Source: Streptomyces sp. MST-110588
GTDB lineage: Bacteria > Actinomycetota > Actinomycetes > Streptomycetales > Streptomycetaceae
Assembly (NCBI RefSeq): GCF_022695595.1
Contig: NZ_CP074380.1
Location: 5,710,001 to 5,774,000 of the forward strand
DNA length: 64,000 nucleotides
Reading direction: 5' to 3'
Position 1 is the first letter of the stretch. Each line of letters starts with the position of its first letter. This document shows, in pieces, positions 7,366-15,685 of the stretch. Made by a program: the position numbers and the translations under genes. Under the pieces are notes generated by a model. That model saw only the letters and a list, made by a program, of their open reading frames with translations. It was not told the origin of the DNA and searched no databases.

Positions 7366-7902
7366 GTGGGACGCCCCGACAAAGCCGCGCGTGCGGCCAT
7401 CGCGCGCCGCCGCTCGGACGCCATCGACCTGCGACTCGCCGGCGTGGACTGGCTCACGATCGCCCGCAAGCTCGCCGCCGATCCGACCGCCAACTCTGAC
7501 GGCATCGCCTACCCCCAGGGCTATGGCATCGAGCGGTACCGCAAGAACCAGGACCCGCCCACTGATGAGGCCCTGATCCACGCGGCCTGCCGCGATGTCC
7601 GCACTGCCCTCGCCGACCGCCGTGCCGAGCTGAACGACGACGTAGACGAACTGCGCGCGCTGGAAGCCGACCGGCTCGACCGGCTGTTCTTCGTGGCGTA
7701 CAAGAAGGCGGTCCGCGACCAGGACCTCGCGGCGATCGACCGAACCCTGCGGATCATGGAGCGGCGCGCCCGGCTGCTCGGCCTCGACATGCCCGTCAGG
7801 ACGGAACTGTCCGGCCCCGACGGCGGGCCGATGCAGATCGAGAACGTCACCGCCGACGAACTCGACGCCCTGATCGCCCTCACCGATCCGGACGCCGAAT
7901 GA
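7366..7902 (+). CDS. Terminase small subunit
   Basis: 178 residues from GTG 7366, eight bases after GTGGAGGA. N-terminal helix-turn-helix-like segment (AIARRRSDAIDLRLAG, then WLTIARKL) for binding the packaging site, then a long charged helical region (DDVDELRALEADRLDRL) for oligomerisation, ending in an acidic tail. It sits directly upstream of, and overlaps by four bases (ATGA), the large subunit, the standard order. It recognises phage DNA and loads the packaging motor. Confidence 0.8.
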   Translation: MGRPDKAARAAIARRRSDAIDLRLAGVDWLTIARKLAADPTANSDGIAYPQGYGIERYRKNQDPPTDEALIHAACRDVRTALADRRAELNDDVDELRALEADRLDRLFFVAYKKAVRDQDLAAIDRTLRIMERRARLLGLDMPVRTELSGPDGGPMQIENVTADELDALIALTDPDAE

Positions 7903-9437
7903 GGCCCCGCGACAACGAGAGCGTCATCGCCCAGTACAAGACGCTCCCCCCGGCCCAGCGCCGCGCTATCGCTCGGTCCGCCTCCCCAACGCTGCGGGCT
8001 GAGCTGGCACGCGCGGAACGGCAGTTGGCCATGGACCGCTCGCCGGGAGCCCTCGCCGCCGTCCTCACCGGCGGGCGGGAGATGCAGGCGCCGCACCTGG
8101 ACCTGATCGACCGTGCCTTCATCGACATGGCCGAGGGCCGGTGCGACCGCGTCATGCTCACCATGCCCCCGCGGCATGGCAAGAGCCGACGCGCCTCGCG
8201 CTGGGCACCGCTCTGGTACCTCCGGCGCAACCCCGGCCACCGCATGATGATCGCCAGCTACTCCGCCGACCTGGCCGACGACCACGGCCGCTGGATCAGG
8301 GACGCCATCTACACCTGGGGCGACGACCTCGGCATCCAGCTCGCGCTCGGCAGCAAGGCCGCCAACCGCTTCGACATCGTCGGCGGCGAAGGCGGGCTCC
8401 TCGCGGCGGGCATCGGAGGTGGCCTCACCGGACGCGGCGCCCACATCGCCATCGTGGACGACCCGGTCAAGGACATGGCCGACGCGGACTCTCCGACCAT
8501 GCGCAAGCGCGCCTGGGACTGGTGGACCTCCGTCATACAGACCCGACTCGAACCGACCGGCGCCATCTGCCTGATCCAGACCCGCTGGCACGAAGATGAC
8601 CTCGCCGGACGCATCCTCGCCACCGAGCGCGACGCGTGGCGCGTCATCGACCTACCAGCTCTCGCCGACAGCCCCGACGACCCGCTCGGCCGGGAACCCG
8701 GCGAGCCGTTGTGGCCCCAGCGGTTCGACGCAGCCCACCACGCCCGAACCCGCAAGCGTGTCGGCGAACGGGTCTGGGGCGCCCTCTACATGCAAAAGCC
8801 GCGTCCGCCGGAGGGAGGCGTCTGGAAGCGCGAGTGGATCGACACCGCCAGGATCAACGCCGTCCAGTTCTCCGGCATCGACATGGCGCGCATCGTCGTG
8901 GCCGTCGACCCCGCCGGCGGAGAGTCCACCGTCGGCGACGAGACCGGCGTCATCGGCGTGGGCCGGGACTTCGACCGGCAGCTCTACGTCCTCGCTGACC
9001 GGTCAGGCTCCATGGGCGCCAACGACTGGGGCCTCGCCGCCTGCCGACTTGCCCTCGAACTCAAGGCAGACGCCATCGTGGTCGAGAAGAACTACGGCGG
9101 AGACATGGCAAGGCAGATCGTCACGCAGGCATGGGAGCAGCTACGCCGTGAGGGCGTCACCAAGGGCCTGCTCATGCCGATGATCCTGGAGGTCACCGCC
9201 AAGGTAGGCAAGCGCCTCCGCGCTGCGCCCGTGGCCCAGCTCTACGAACAGCAGCTCGTTCACCACGTCGGTGAGTACACCGAGCTGGAAGACCAGATGG
9301 TCACCTGGGTCGAAGGAATGGACAGCCCGGACCGAATGGACGCAGCCGTGCATGGACTTACGGAACTGGCCGATCCAGATCAACTCGATACGCTGCCAAC
9401 GGACATTGTCGACAGTCGCTTCGGCGGCCGTCGCTGA
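7899..9437 (+). CDS. Terminase large subunit (packaging ATPase/nuclease)
   Basis: 512 residues. Walker A-like PPRHGKS at about 90-96, Walker B HIAIVDDPV at about 181-189, coupling segment IQTRWHEDD, and a C-terminal RNase H-fold nuclease with VAVDPAGG at about 333 (first metal Asp), VVEKNYGG and PDRMDAAVHG at about 476. All key positions are present, so the motor and nuclease look functional. It drives DNA into the prohead and cuts genome ends. Overlaps the small subunit gene. Confidence 0.95.
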   Translation: MRPRDNESVIAQYKTLPPAQRRAIARSASPTLRAELARAERQLAMDRSPGALAAVLTGGREMQAPHLDLIDRAFIDMAEGRCDRVMLTMPPRHGKSRRASRWAPLWYLRRNPGHRMMIASYSADLADDHGRWIRDAIYTWGDDLGIQLALGSKAANRFDIVGGEGGLLAAGIGGGLTGRGAHIAIVDDPVKDMADADSPTMRKRAWDWWTSVIQTRLEPTGAICLIQTRWHEDDLAGRILATERDAWRVIDLPALADSPDDPLGREPGEPLWPQRFDAAHHARTRKRVGERVWGALYMQKPRPPEGGVWKREWIDTARINAVQFSGIDMARIVVAVDPAGGESTVGDETGVIGVGRDFDRQLYVLADRSGSMGANDWGLAACRLALELKADAIVVEKNYGGDMARQIVTQAWEQLRREGVTKGLLMPMILEVTAKVGKRLRAAPVAQLYEQQLVHHVGEYTELEDQMVTWVEGMDSPDRMDAAVHGLTELADPDQLDTLPTDIVDSRFGGRR

Positions 9438-9512
9438 CCCGCACCTGCGGCGGTCCCGGAAACGGCCCCAAGAGGAAACGGCCCAGCCCGTTCCCGAGTC
9501 CGAGACCGCTGC

Positions 9513-9525
9513 TAGCCTCACGATC
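9513..9525 (+). promoter_or_regulatory. Candidate leaderless promoter for the lipoprotein gene
   Basis: TAGCCT (9513-9518) lies seven bases before ATG 9526 and about 16 bases after TTCCCG. No ribosome site precedes the ATG, which agrees with leaderless translation, common in Streptomyces. It would let the lipoprotein be made in the lysogen. Confidence 0.4.
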
Positions 9526-9906
9526 ATGGGGACCAGGGGGAGTTGGACCACAGTCCTGTGCACTGCCGCCCTCGCGATCGCGTGCCTCACGGGCTGTTCG
9601 GCCGGAGCGGAGAAGCCGACGACCGAGGAACAGCGCGCCGCACACCTCGATCGCGTACGCGAGACGTATTGGCTTGGGCGCAGCGAAGGGATGGCCTTGC
9701 AGCGGGAGAAGATCAACGACGGCACGCCGCCTGCCTACTCCAGCCCGAGCGAGAAGGAGTGCGCGGAACGGTGGGACCAGCTCGATGAGCGCCAGCAGAG
9801 CGCGGGCGACCGAGACGGCTTTCTGTCCGCGTGCTCCTCATTCCCGGCGCCAGGAATGCCCGGATACGACGATGCCGTGGCCCAGGCGGCCGGGAATAGG
9901 CCGTGA
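9526..9906 (+). CDS. Secreted lipoprotein encoded within the late region
   Basis: 126 residues. Signal peptide with hydrophobic core (TTVLCTAALAIACL) and lipobox LTGC, so the mature protein begins at a lipid-modified cysteine and sits on the outer face of the membrane. The mature part is charged and helical with two later cysteines (KECAERW, SACSSF). It has its own promoter-like box and interrupts the usual terminase-portal junction. Phage lipoproteins of this kind can block DNA entry by related phages; that function is inferred from position and type only. Confidence 0.75.
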   Translation: MGTRGSWTTVLCTAALAIACLTGCSAGAEKPTTEEQRAAHLDRVRETYWLGRSEGMALQREKINDGTPPAYSSPSEKECAERWDQLDERQQSAGDRDGFLSACSSFPAPGMPGYDDAVAQAAGNRP

Positions 9907-9959
9907 TCTGCCTCGGGCACGGTGGCGGTCGCACCACTGGAGCGACCGCCACCGACTAG

Positions 9960-10136
9960 CTATCGCCGCTGCTCGAACATGACCAGGAACGGGGAGACGA
10001 ATCCCGACGCTTCGACCGGGCTGGTGTCCCCGATGATGATCAGCAGCACGCCGGCCACCAGGGCGAGCCCGTACATTCGGGCCGCGGTGGCGTCGTGGCC
10101 GTTGCTGACTTCGGGCACGGCGTTGTTTTCGCACAT
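9960..10136 (-). CDS. Small single-pass membrane protein (accessory gene)
   Basis: 58 residues. ATG 10136 is preceded on the minus strand by AGGAG at good spacing, better than the longer in-frame start at 10175. Residues 21-39 (ARMYGLALVAGVLLIIIGD) form one membrane helix. It runs leftward, opposite to the structural genes, next to the nuclease candidate at 10263-11165. No family recognised. Confidence 0.6.
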   Translation of the reverse strand: MCENNAVPEVSNGHDATAARMYGLALVAGVLLIIIGDTSPVEASGFVSPFLVMFEQRR

Positions 10137-10262
10137 AATGGTGTAGCTCCTGTTCTTTGCTGGACAAGGGCACACGGTTACTCACAGCGACTAGGACCCC
10201 TGTGGTAACCAGACGGCGGCTGGGGCGGCGGCGCATTTGCGGTGCGCGTACTGCCTCAGCCG

Positions 10263-11165
10263 TTAGTCATGGGTCGACGTGAAGCCTCCTTCAGGGTTCG
10301 GCCATACGACCTCGACGCACAGGGACGCGCAGAGGTCGAGCAGGTCCTCTCTCGGCTCTGCGGGCACGAGCAGCGTGAGGGTGGGAGTCGGGTGGAAGAA
10401 GCGGCGATAGTCCATCAGGGCGCCGATTGCACTTCGAACTGACTGCCGGGTGGTGTTGTGTTTCACCTCGATGAGCCTGTTCTCGGTGGCGTCCAGGAGA
10501 TCGACGCGGGCAATCCTGGTCTCGCCCTTCACTCGTACTTGTGCGCTGACGACCTCCCGCCCGAGACCGTGCAGGTGACTCGCGTAGTCCAAGGTCAAGC
10601 GTCGGAGGATGTCGTTTGTGGATTCCTGAGGCCGTCGGCGCACGCGAGCAACGGTGATCTCAGGTGCCTTGGTGATGCGCGTTTCAGTCAGCGGAGTGAC
10701 CGGCAAGCGGGGTCCATCGGGGACGGTGGCTCCTACCGGCCGCAGTCGGAAGACGATCACGGTCCGCATCTGGCCGTTCGCGTCTGGAGCATCCGCGATG
10801 TAGTACGGCTGCTCAGAGTCGACCTCGAAGCGACCCAGGTGGCGATAGAGCCGACCTAGTTCGTCTGAAGACCTACGGAGTTGGTGGAACAGGTGCACCG
10901 CGCGGCCCTGCTCCTTATGACGCAGCAGTGCCAGATTCCCCCGCGTCATCTCCTGGTCGCCGTGCATGCCGACGCCCGAGAAGTGGAAGATTCCGTCGTC
11001 CCCCCACCCTGTGAAGTCATCTGGGGTTGGTCGCTCAGCGACAAAGGCCATCACCATCCGAGCCTGGGTCGACGGAGAGATACCGCCTTGAGGGGTACCA
11101 CCGAAGCGCGCGTGCAGATCGCGCCGCGCTACTACCTCGCCTACCTTCAGCTCATCCTTGGCCAC
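10263..11165 (-). CDS. SRA-like DNA-reading domain fused to a PD-(D/E)XK nuclease; candidate modification-dependent restriction enzyme
   Basis: 300 residues from GTG 11165, four to five bases after GGAGGTGAG; the ATG at 11180 has no such site. Residues about 12-120 (RRDLHARFGGTPQGGISPST, then DDGIFHFSGVG and GDQEMTRGN) match the SRA-like domain seen in the Streptomyces type IV enzyme ScoMcrA, as I recall it. Residues about 190-285 look like a PD-(D/E)XK nuclease: ARVDLLD supplies the Asp and LIEVKHN the E-x-K, with a following helix (SAIGALMDYRRFF). It lies leftward between large terminase and portal. It could protect the lysogen by cutting modified DNA of invading phages. Domain calls are by eye. 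Confidence 0.65.
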   Translation of the reverse strand: MAKDELKVGEVVARRDLHARFGGTPQGGISPSTQARMVMAFVAERPTPDDFTGWGDDGIFHFSGVGMHGDQEMTRGNLALLRHKEQGRAVHLFHQLRRSSDELGRLYRHLGRFEVDSEQPYYIADAPDANGQMRTVIVFRLRPVGATVPDGPRLPVTPLTETRITKAPEITVARVRRRPQESTNDILRRLTLDYASHLHGLGREVVSAQVRVKGETRIARVDLLDATENRLIEVKHNTTRQSVRSAIGALMDYRRFFHPTPTLTLLVPAEPREDLLDLCASLCVEVVWPNPEGGFTSTHD

Positions 11166-11400
11166 TGCCTCACCTCCCATGACATGAAGGCTAGCGCAGT
11201 CACCGTGATGGAAGAGGGTGACTTGCGATCGTCACCTGAAAACGCGAGTCCCTGGAACTGCGTGTATGCGTCGAAAGCGCCGCGAAATCACCCGCATGCT
11301 CCTCGTGAGTGTTATGGACTCGTTACATGCGGACTTGATGTGGGCATCGGGCACGTAGGGTGTTGCCTGCGGCGCGGGGCCGACTGCCTGGAGGGGCACC

Positions 11401-13248
11401 GTGGGCCTGCGCGAGCTGATCACCGACGTCTGGAGCTGGCTGGACTACAAGCCGGTCATGGCGGACCCACGGCGTCCGGGCCGGAACACCTGGGCAGAGC
11501 TGACCTCGTCCTGGGTTCCTGACGAAGACCTGCGCCGCCTGGCCGCCTACCGTCTGCTCGCGGCGTACGACTCCAACCAGGCCGGCCAGGTCGCCGCGAT
11601 CACCGGAGACGACGAAGCCGGGGCCGAACGGCGTGAGCTCGGCGACGCCTCGAAGCTCGTCGACACCGCGCTCGGCTACCTCCTCGGCTCCGAGCAGACC
11701 ATCACGGTCGCGGGCGCGGAGCATGCCGACGACGAGCCGACGACCGAGGCCGCCGTGGCGCTGGCCGTTCAGGACAAGCTGAGGGCCTGGGCGGAGAAGG
11801 AGCTCCTGCCGCTGCGCATCCAGCAGGCGGAGCGGACCGCGATCCTGCTGGGCGACGCGGTCTACAGCCTCGCCTGGGAACCGGCCAAGGGCCGCGTTCT
11901 GCTGCGCACCTGGGACCCCGGCCTGTACTTCCCGGAGTGGCCGGAGGACGGGGAGCAGGACGGTGCCGAGTTCCCCATGCGGGTGCACCTGGCGTGGGAG
12001 CTGCCCGAGGACAAGCGGCGCGGCCTGAAGGCCAGGCTCCGCCGCATCACCTACGAACTCGGCCCGATCGCTCCCGCGAGCCGACGCGGCACCGCGAAGA
12101 ACGGCAACGCGGTACGCGAGTACATCTACGCCGACGACGGCGCACCGGTCCTGAGCACAGGCGACTCCTTCAACAGCGAGACCGGCGCGATCACGCGAAC
12201 CTACCCCTGGGCGCCGGGACGGCCGACCCCGTGGACCTGCTACCTCACCGACGCCGAATGGGAGCTGGACGACCTCAAGTGCGCCGATTTCCTCTACGCC
12301 CTGCCTATGGACAAGGCCACCTACCGAGTCCGGTCAGACGGCGAAGTCCTCGACCGCCTCGACCTCATGGTGGACTTCATCCCCCTTGTCCAGGTCACCA
12401 ACTCCATCCCGGCCAGCGGCGAGCACTGGGGTAAGCCCACCGTGGCCACCGTCCTTCAGGCCCTGGACGAGCTGTCCGCCACCGACACCGACAGCTCCGG
12501 CGCCTCAGCCACCACCGGTTCACCGATCATCGGCCTCGCCGGGGCACGGCTACCCATTGACCGCGCCACCGGACAGCCCCTCCCCGTCAAGGTCCGGGCC
12601 GGGACGGTATGGCAGCTCAACGACAACGGGCGCATGGACGTCCTCGACACATCTGCCCAGCTCGCAGAACTGCGCGCCCGCGTCGACCATATCCTCGACC
12701 GGATCGCCGCGAACAGCCGCCTCACCGCCGCTGGCCTGGGCACGCTGGACCCGACCGCCCTGCCGTCCGGCTACGCCCTGCAACTCGCACTCGGCCCGCT
12801 GGACTCGCTCGTCGCCGCGATGCGCCTGGCCCGGACCCACAAGTACGTCGTCCTGCTGCGCATGGTGCAACGACTCCACCAGGCAGGGCAGGCAGAGGGC
12901 TGGCCCGCGGGGGAGTCGCTTCCTGCGCGCCTGATGTGGGGGCCGCACACCCCGACCGACCGCGCTGCCGTCCTGGATGAGGTGGTCAAGGCCGTCGGCG
13001 CCGGGGTCCTGTCGGTGGAGACCGGCATTCGCATGCTTATCGACGCCGGATACCCGATCGACGACGCCCAAGCGGAGATCGAGCGCATCCAGTCCAGAGC
13101 CTTTGAGGCCGCTGCACGCCTCGCGGACGCAACCGGGGACAACGCCGCTGTGCGTGAATACCTCGGCCTTCCAAAAGCTGGACTGGAGCTGCCGAGGATC
13201 TCGTCGAATAGCTTTGTATCCGAACCCTCGGATGTGAATGATAACTGA
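11401..13248 (+). CDS. Portal protein
   Basis: 615 residues from GTG 11401 (TGGAGGGGCACC upstream). It follows the terminase genes and precedes the scaffold, as portals do. Typical features include an N-terminal helical region, the long central segment with IIGLAGARLP and a C-terminal helical stem with LAELRARVDHILDRIAA followed by SGYALQLALGPL, the crown/stem layout of siphovirus portals. It forms the dodecameric channel at one head vertex. Its tail (SSNSFVSEPSDVNDN) is richer in A+T next to the leftward insert at 13275. Confidence 0.9.
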   Translation: MGLRELITDVWSWLDYKPVMADPRRPGRNTWAELTSSWVPDEDLRRLAAYRLLAAYDSNQAGQVAAITGDDEAGAERRELGDASKLVDTALGYLLGSEQTITVAGAEHADDEPTTEAAVALAVQDKLRAWAEKELLPLRIQQAERTAILLGDAVYSLAWEPAKGRVLLRTWDPGLYFPEWPEDGEQDGAEFPMRVHLAWELPEDKRRGLKARLRRITYELGPIAPASRRGTAKNGNAVREYIYADDGAPVLSTGDSFNSETGAITRTYPWAPGRPTPWTCYLTDAEWELDDLKCADFLYALPMDKATYRVRSDGEVLDRLDLMVDFIPLVQVTNSIPASGEHWGKPTVATVLQALDELSATDTDSSGASATTGSPIIGLAGARLPIDRATGQPLPVKVRAGTVWQLNDNGRMDVLDTSAQLAELRARVDHILDRIAANSRLTAAGLGTLDPTALPSGYALQLALGPLDSLVAAMRLARTHKYVVLLRMVQRLHQAGQAEGWPAGESLPARLMWGPHTPTDRAAVLDEVVKAVGAGVLSVETGIRMLIDAGYPIDDAQAEIERIQSRAFEAAARLADATGDNAAVREYLGLPKAGLELPRISSNSFVSEPSDVNDN

Positions 13249-13274
13249 CGGGAACTTGGCGCCCATTAGGCGTC

Positions 13275-14261
13275 TTATGTACGTCGAAGTTTCATTCGGT
13301 CGCGAGCGAAGCGAACGAAAGCGATAAACAAGAATGCTATTCCGATTACAGGTGTGATGCTCCCGGCTATGATCCAGGTCGTTCCCCACCAACCGCGATC
13401 TCCATCGGGATCTATGAATGGGATCCAAAGGAAATTGCTGGCGATGACTGAGAGCCATCTCCAGGTCTCTTTGGGGAAGCGCCCGGCTCGGAATTCAAAG
13501 TACATGGTCAGCGCCATGAAAAACATAAAGGCGTAGAGGTTGAGTACCCACAGGGTCGGACTTACGGTCGGCGATCCCTCGGCGAAGCGGATTTGGCGAG
13601 GCCACTCCCACGCCATAATCGTGACCAAGATCAGTAGCGGGAGAGAGCGGCGCACGTCTTTTGCGATGACTCCAAGGCGCTCCTCGTGGCGGAGGGTGAA
13701 GCTGGCCAAGCCTTCGAATAGGGGATTGGGTGCTGTCAGGGGGTCCAGTCCCTGCCTTGCGCGGACGGCTTCGGTTAGCGCATCTTCTTGAGTCGCCGCG
13801 CGAATATGCATCCTAGTGTCCCCGACATAGGTTGCGACATCCGTGTAGAACTGATGGACAGTCTCTTCCGACAGCGGTGACGTGTTTGGTATTTGCACCC
13901 AGCCGGGGTGTTGGTCGGTGGCCTTGAGATTTTCGGTCAAATTTACCCAGAAGAGCTCTCTTTTCTTCATGTCATAGACGACTCCGATGATTGGAATTCG
14001 ACTCTGGCGCCAATCGTCGAAGTGGTCTTCGATAGGGATCGCGTACCCATTTGCGCGCTTGTATTTTTTGCCGCTCTTTACCTGGATGGCGATCCAGCAG
14101 CCAGTCCGCTTCCCGCCGCGCGTGAAGTTCACGATCATGTCCTCGCCGTGATCGTTACCTCCGTCGATCTCCTGAACGATGTGGTCGTTTTCCTCAAGGA
14201 GCGCGCGAAGAGCATTGACGCCTGCCCTCTCAATGCGGCGGCTAGAGCGCACAGTTGACAC
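13275..14261 (-). CDS. DUF4365 nuclease-like domain fused to four membrane helices
   Basis: 328 residues, leftward. Residues 10-160 match DUF4365, a PD-(D/E)XK-fold domain: helix RIERAGVNALRALLEEN, DGGNDHGEDMIVNF with the metal Asp, and IAIQVKSGKKY with the Q-x-K pair. A short linker leads to four hydrophobic segments at about 206-222, 234-258, 266-282 and 290-318. The gene is markedly poorer in G+C than its neighbours and splits portal from scaffold. Composition, orientation and place mark it as a transferred accessory gene. A nuclease or nucleic-acid sensor anchored in the membrane is a layout seen in anti-phage defence, but this exact pairing is not one I know. Confidence 0.75.
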   Translation of the reverse strand: MSTVRSSRRIERAGVNALRALLEENDHIVQEIDGGNDHGEDMIVNFTRGGKRTGCWIAIQVKSGKKYKRANGYAIPIEDHFDDWRQSRIPIIGVVYDMKKRELFWVNLTENLKATDQHPGWVQIPNTSPLSEETVHQFYTDVATYVGDTRMHIRAATQEDALTEAVRARQGLDPLTAPNPLFEGLASFTLRHEERLGVIAKDVRRSLPLLILVTIMAWEWPRQIRFAEGSPTVSPTLWVLNLYAFMFFMALTMYFEFRAGRFPKETWRWLSVIASNFLWIPFIDPDGDRGWWGTTWIIAGSITPVIGIAFLFIAFVRFARDRMKLRRT

Positions 14262-14416
14262 TGGTCCCCCTTCGATCGACGACGGTCAGGATACGGGATG
14301 GCACTGACAGTGATCTTGCCTCGACGGGGTACGTCAGGGCTGAGCTGGACAGATGCTTGCGCTCGCTACACTGATCAATGGCGCGGGGGCGCTGGAGATC
14401 TGTGGATGGTTCACGC

Positions 14417-15103
14417 ATGACGCGCCCCTCGCTCCCCAACCCGCTCGAACCGGTCGGGCACCGCCGTGACGGGCGGCCGATCTACCCAATCCTCGGTGCT
14501 TCACCCGAGGACGACTCCAACAAGCCCGAAGGCGACGGCGGCACGGCCGGCGGGTCGGTCACGCAGGAAGACCTGTCACGGCTGCTGGCCCGCGAGAAGA
14601 CGCAGGGCGGACGCGCCGCCGTGAAGAAGCTGCTCGGCGATCTCGGCTTCGACAACTCCGAGGCGCTGACCGAGTTCATCACCACCAAGCGCGACGCCGA
14701 ACAGGCTGCGCTGACGGAGATCGAACGCAGGGAGCAGGCCGCCGAGGAGAAGCTGAGGGCGGCCGAGGCCCGCGAGGCGCAGGCTGCAGCCAGGGAGCGC
14801 ATCGCCATCCGACGCGCCGCCCTCGCCGGACTCGGCGCAGCAGGAGACGACCTCAGTGACGCGATCCTCCTCATCGACCGCGCGCTCGACGATCAGCCCG
14901 ACGCCGACGAGGATGCGGTGGCTGCGGCTGCCGAGCAGTTGAAGGAGCGGCGACCCGAGCTGTTCGGTCGGATCAGCGCAGTCACACCGCCCGCCCCCGG
15001 CGGTTCTCCCGCCGGCGGTCCGCCTTCGCGTGCCGGTGTGCCACCGAAGCCCGGCGCGGCAGGACTGGAGATGGCCCGGCGTCGGGGCTTCGTCACCGGC
15101 TGA
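14417..15103 (+). CDS. Capsid scaffolding protein
   Basis: 228 residues from ATG 14417. It has the marks of a scaffold: a central highly charged coiled coil (EIERREQAAEEKLRAAEARE), acidic middle and a small C-terminal, Pro/Gly-rich part ending in a basic segment (GLEMARRRGFVTG) that would bind the capsid. It stands between portal and decoration/capsid genes. An in-frame ATG at 14378 lies five bases after a TACACT box (14367-14372), so a leaderless start adding 13 residues is possible. Confidence 0.85.
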   Translation: MTRPSLPNPLEPVGHRRDGRPIYPILGASPEDDSNKPEGDGGTAGGSVTQEDLSRLLAREKTQGGRAAVKKLLGDLGFDNSEALTEFITTKRDAEQAALTEIERREQAAEEKLRAAEAREAQAAARERIAIRRAALAGLGAAGDDLSDAILLIDRALDDQPDADEDAVAAAAEQLKERRPELFGRISAVTPPAPGGSPAGGPPSRAGVPPKPGAAGLEMARRRGFVTG

Positions 15104-15180
15104 CCAGGTCAAGCGACGTCATGGCGCACACCATGACCCCACCGGCGGGATAGCCGGACGTGGGGACCACGCCCCTTGCA

Positions 15181-15246
15181 CCTCCCGTGGACGGCGCCAC
15201 AACCAGGTGAGCGCGCGAATCCGATTCGCTTCACGTCCATGGGAGG
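15181..15246 (+). promoter_or_regulatory. RNA stem that can cover the decoration-gene ribosome site
   Basis: CCTCCCGTGGACG (15181-15193) can pair with CGTCCATGGGAGG (15234-15246), 13 pairs with one G-U, enclosing a 40-base loop that itself has GCGAAT/ATTCGC (15215-15220 with 15224-15229). The right arm contains GGGAGG, the ribosome site for GTG 15253. Translation of the two abundant head proteins could therefore be gated. Confidence 0.5.
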
Positions 15247-15252
15247 ACGGCT

Positions 15253-15672
15253 GTGACACTCCAGCCCATCACCACGTCGACGTCGTACACTGCCGACCGG
15301 GCCTGGCTCGCGTCGCTGCACGGCACCGACTCCACCGAGACCATCACGCTCGACCTGTCGAAGCTGACCGCGGGCACGCATACCGTCGCGTCGACCGACA
15401 CCGCCCAGCCCTACAGCCGAGTCCTGTCCGGCGTACCCGTTGGCAAGATCACCGCGAGCGGTCTGTACGGGGCGTTCGATCCGACGGCGACCGACGGCCG
15501 CCAGAACCTCGCCGGTCACGTCTTCGCCGAGGCTCTGTTCGCGCCGACCGCCGCGAAAGTGCCCGCCGCGCTGTTGTGGCACGGCGTCGTCGTTGCTGCG
15601 AAGGTCCCCGGCGGCATCGACCCCACCAAGGTCACCCCGTCGATGACCGGTCCGCAGATCCGGTACGTGTGA
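15253..15672 (+). CDS. Head decoration protein (lambda gpD-like)
   Basis: 139 residues from GTG 15253. A small beta-rich protein directly upstream of the major capsid gene, with the order TADRAWLASLHGTDSTETIT, a Gly-rich middle and LLWHGVVVAAKVPGG, in keeping with trimeric gpD-type proteins that bind the outside of the expanded shell and stabilise it. Start and strength are set by GGGAGG, which is part of the stem at 15181-15246. Confidence 0.8.
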   Translation: MTLQPITTSTSYTADRAWLASLHGTDSTETITLDLSKLTAGTHTVASTDTAQPYSRVLSGVPVGKITASGLYGAFDPTATDGRQNLAGHVFAEALFAPTAAKVPAALLWHGVVVAAKVPGGIDPTKVTPSMTGPQIRYV

Positions 15673-15685
15673 GAGGCGGCCGACG

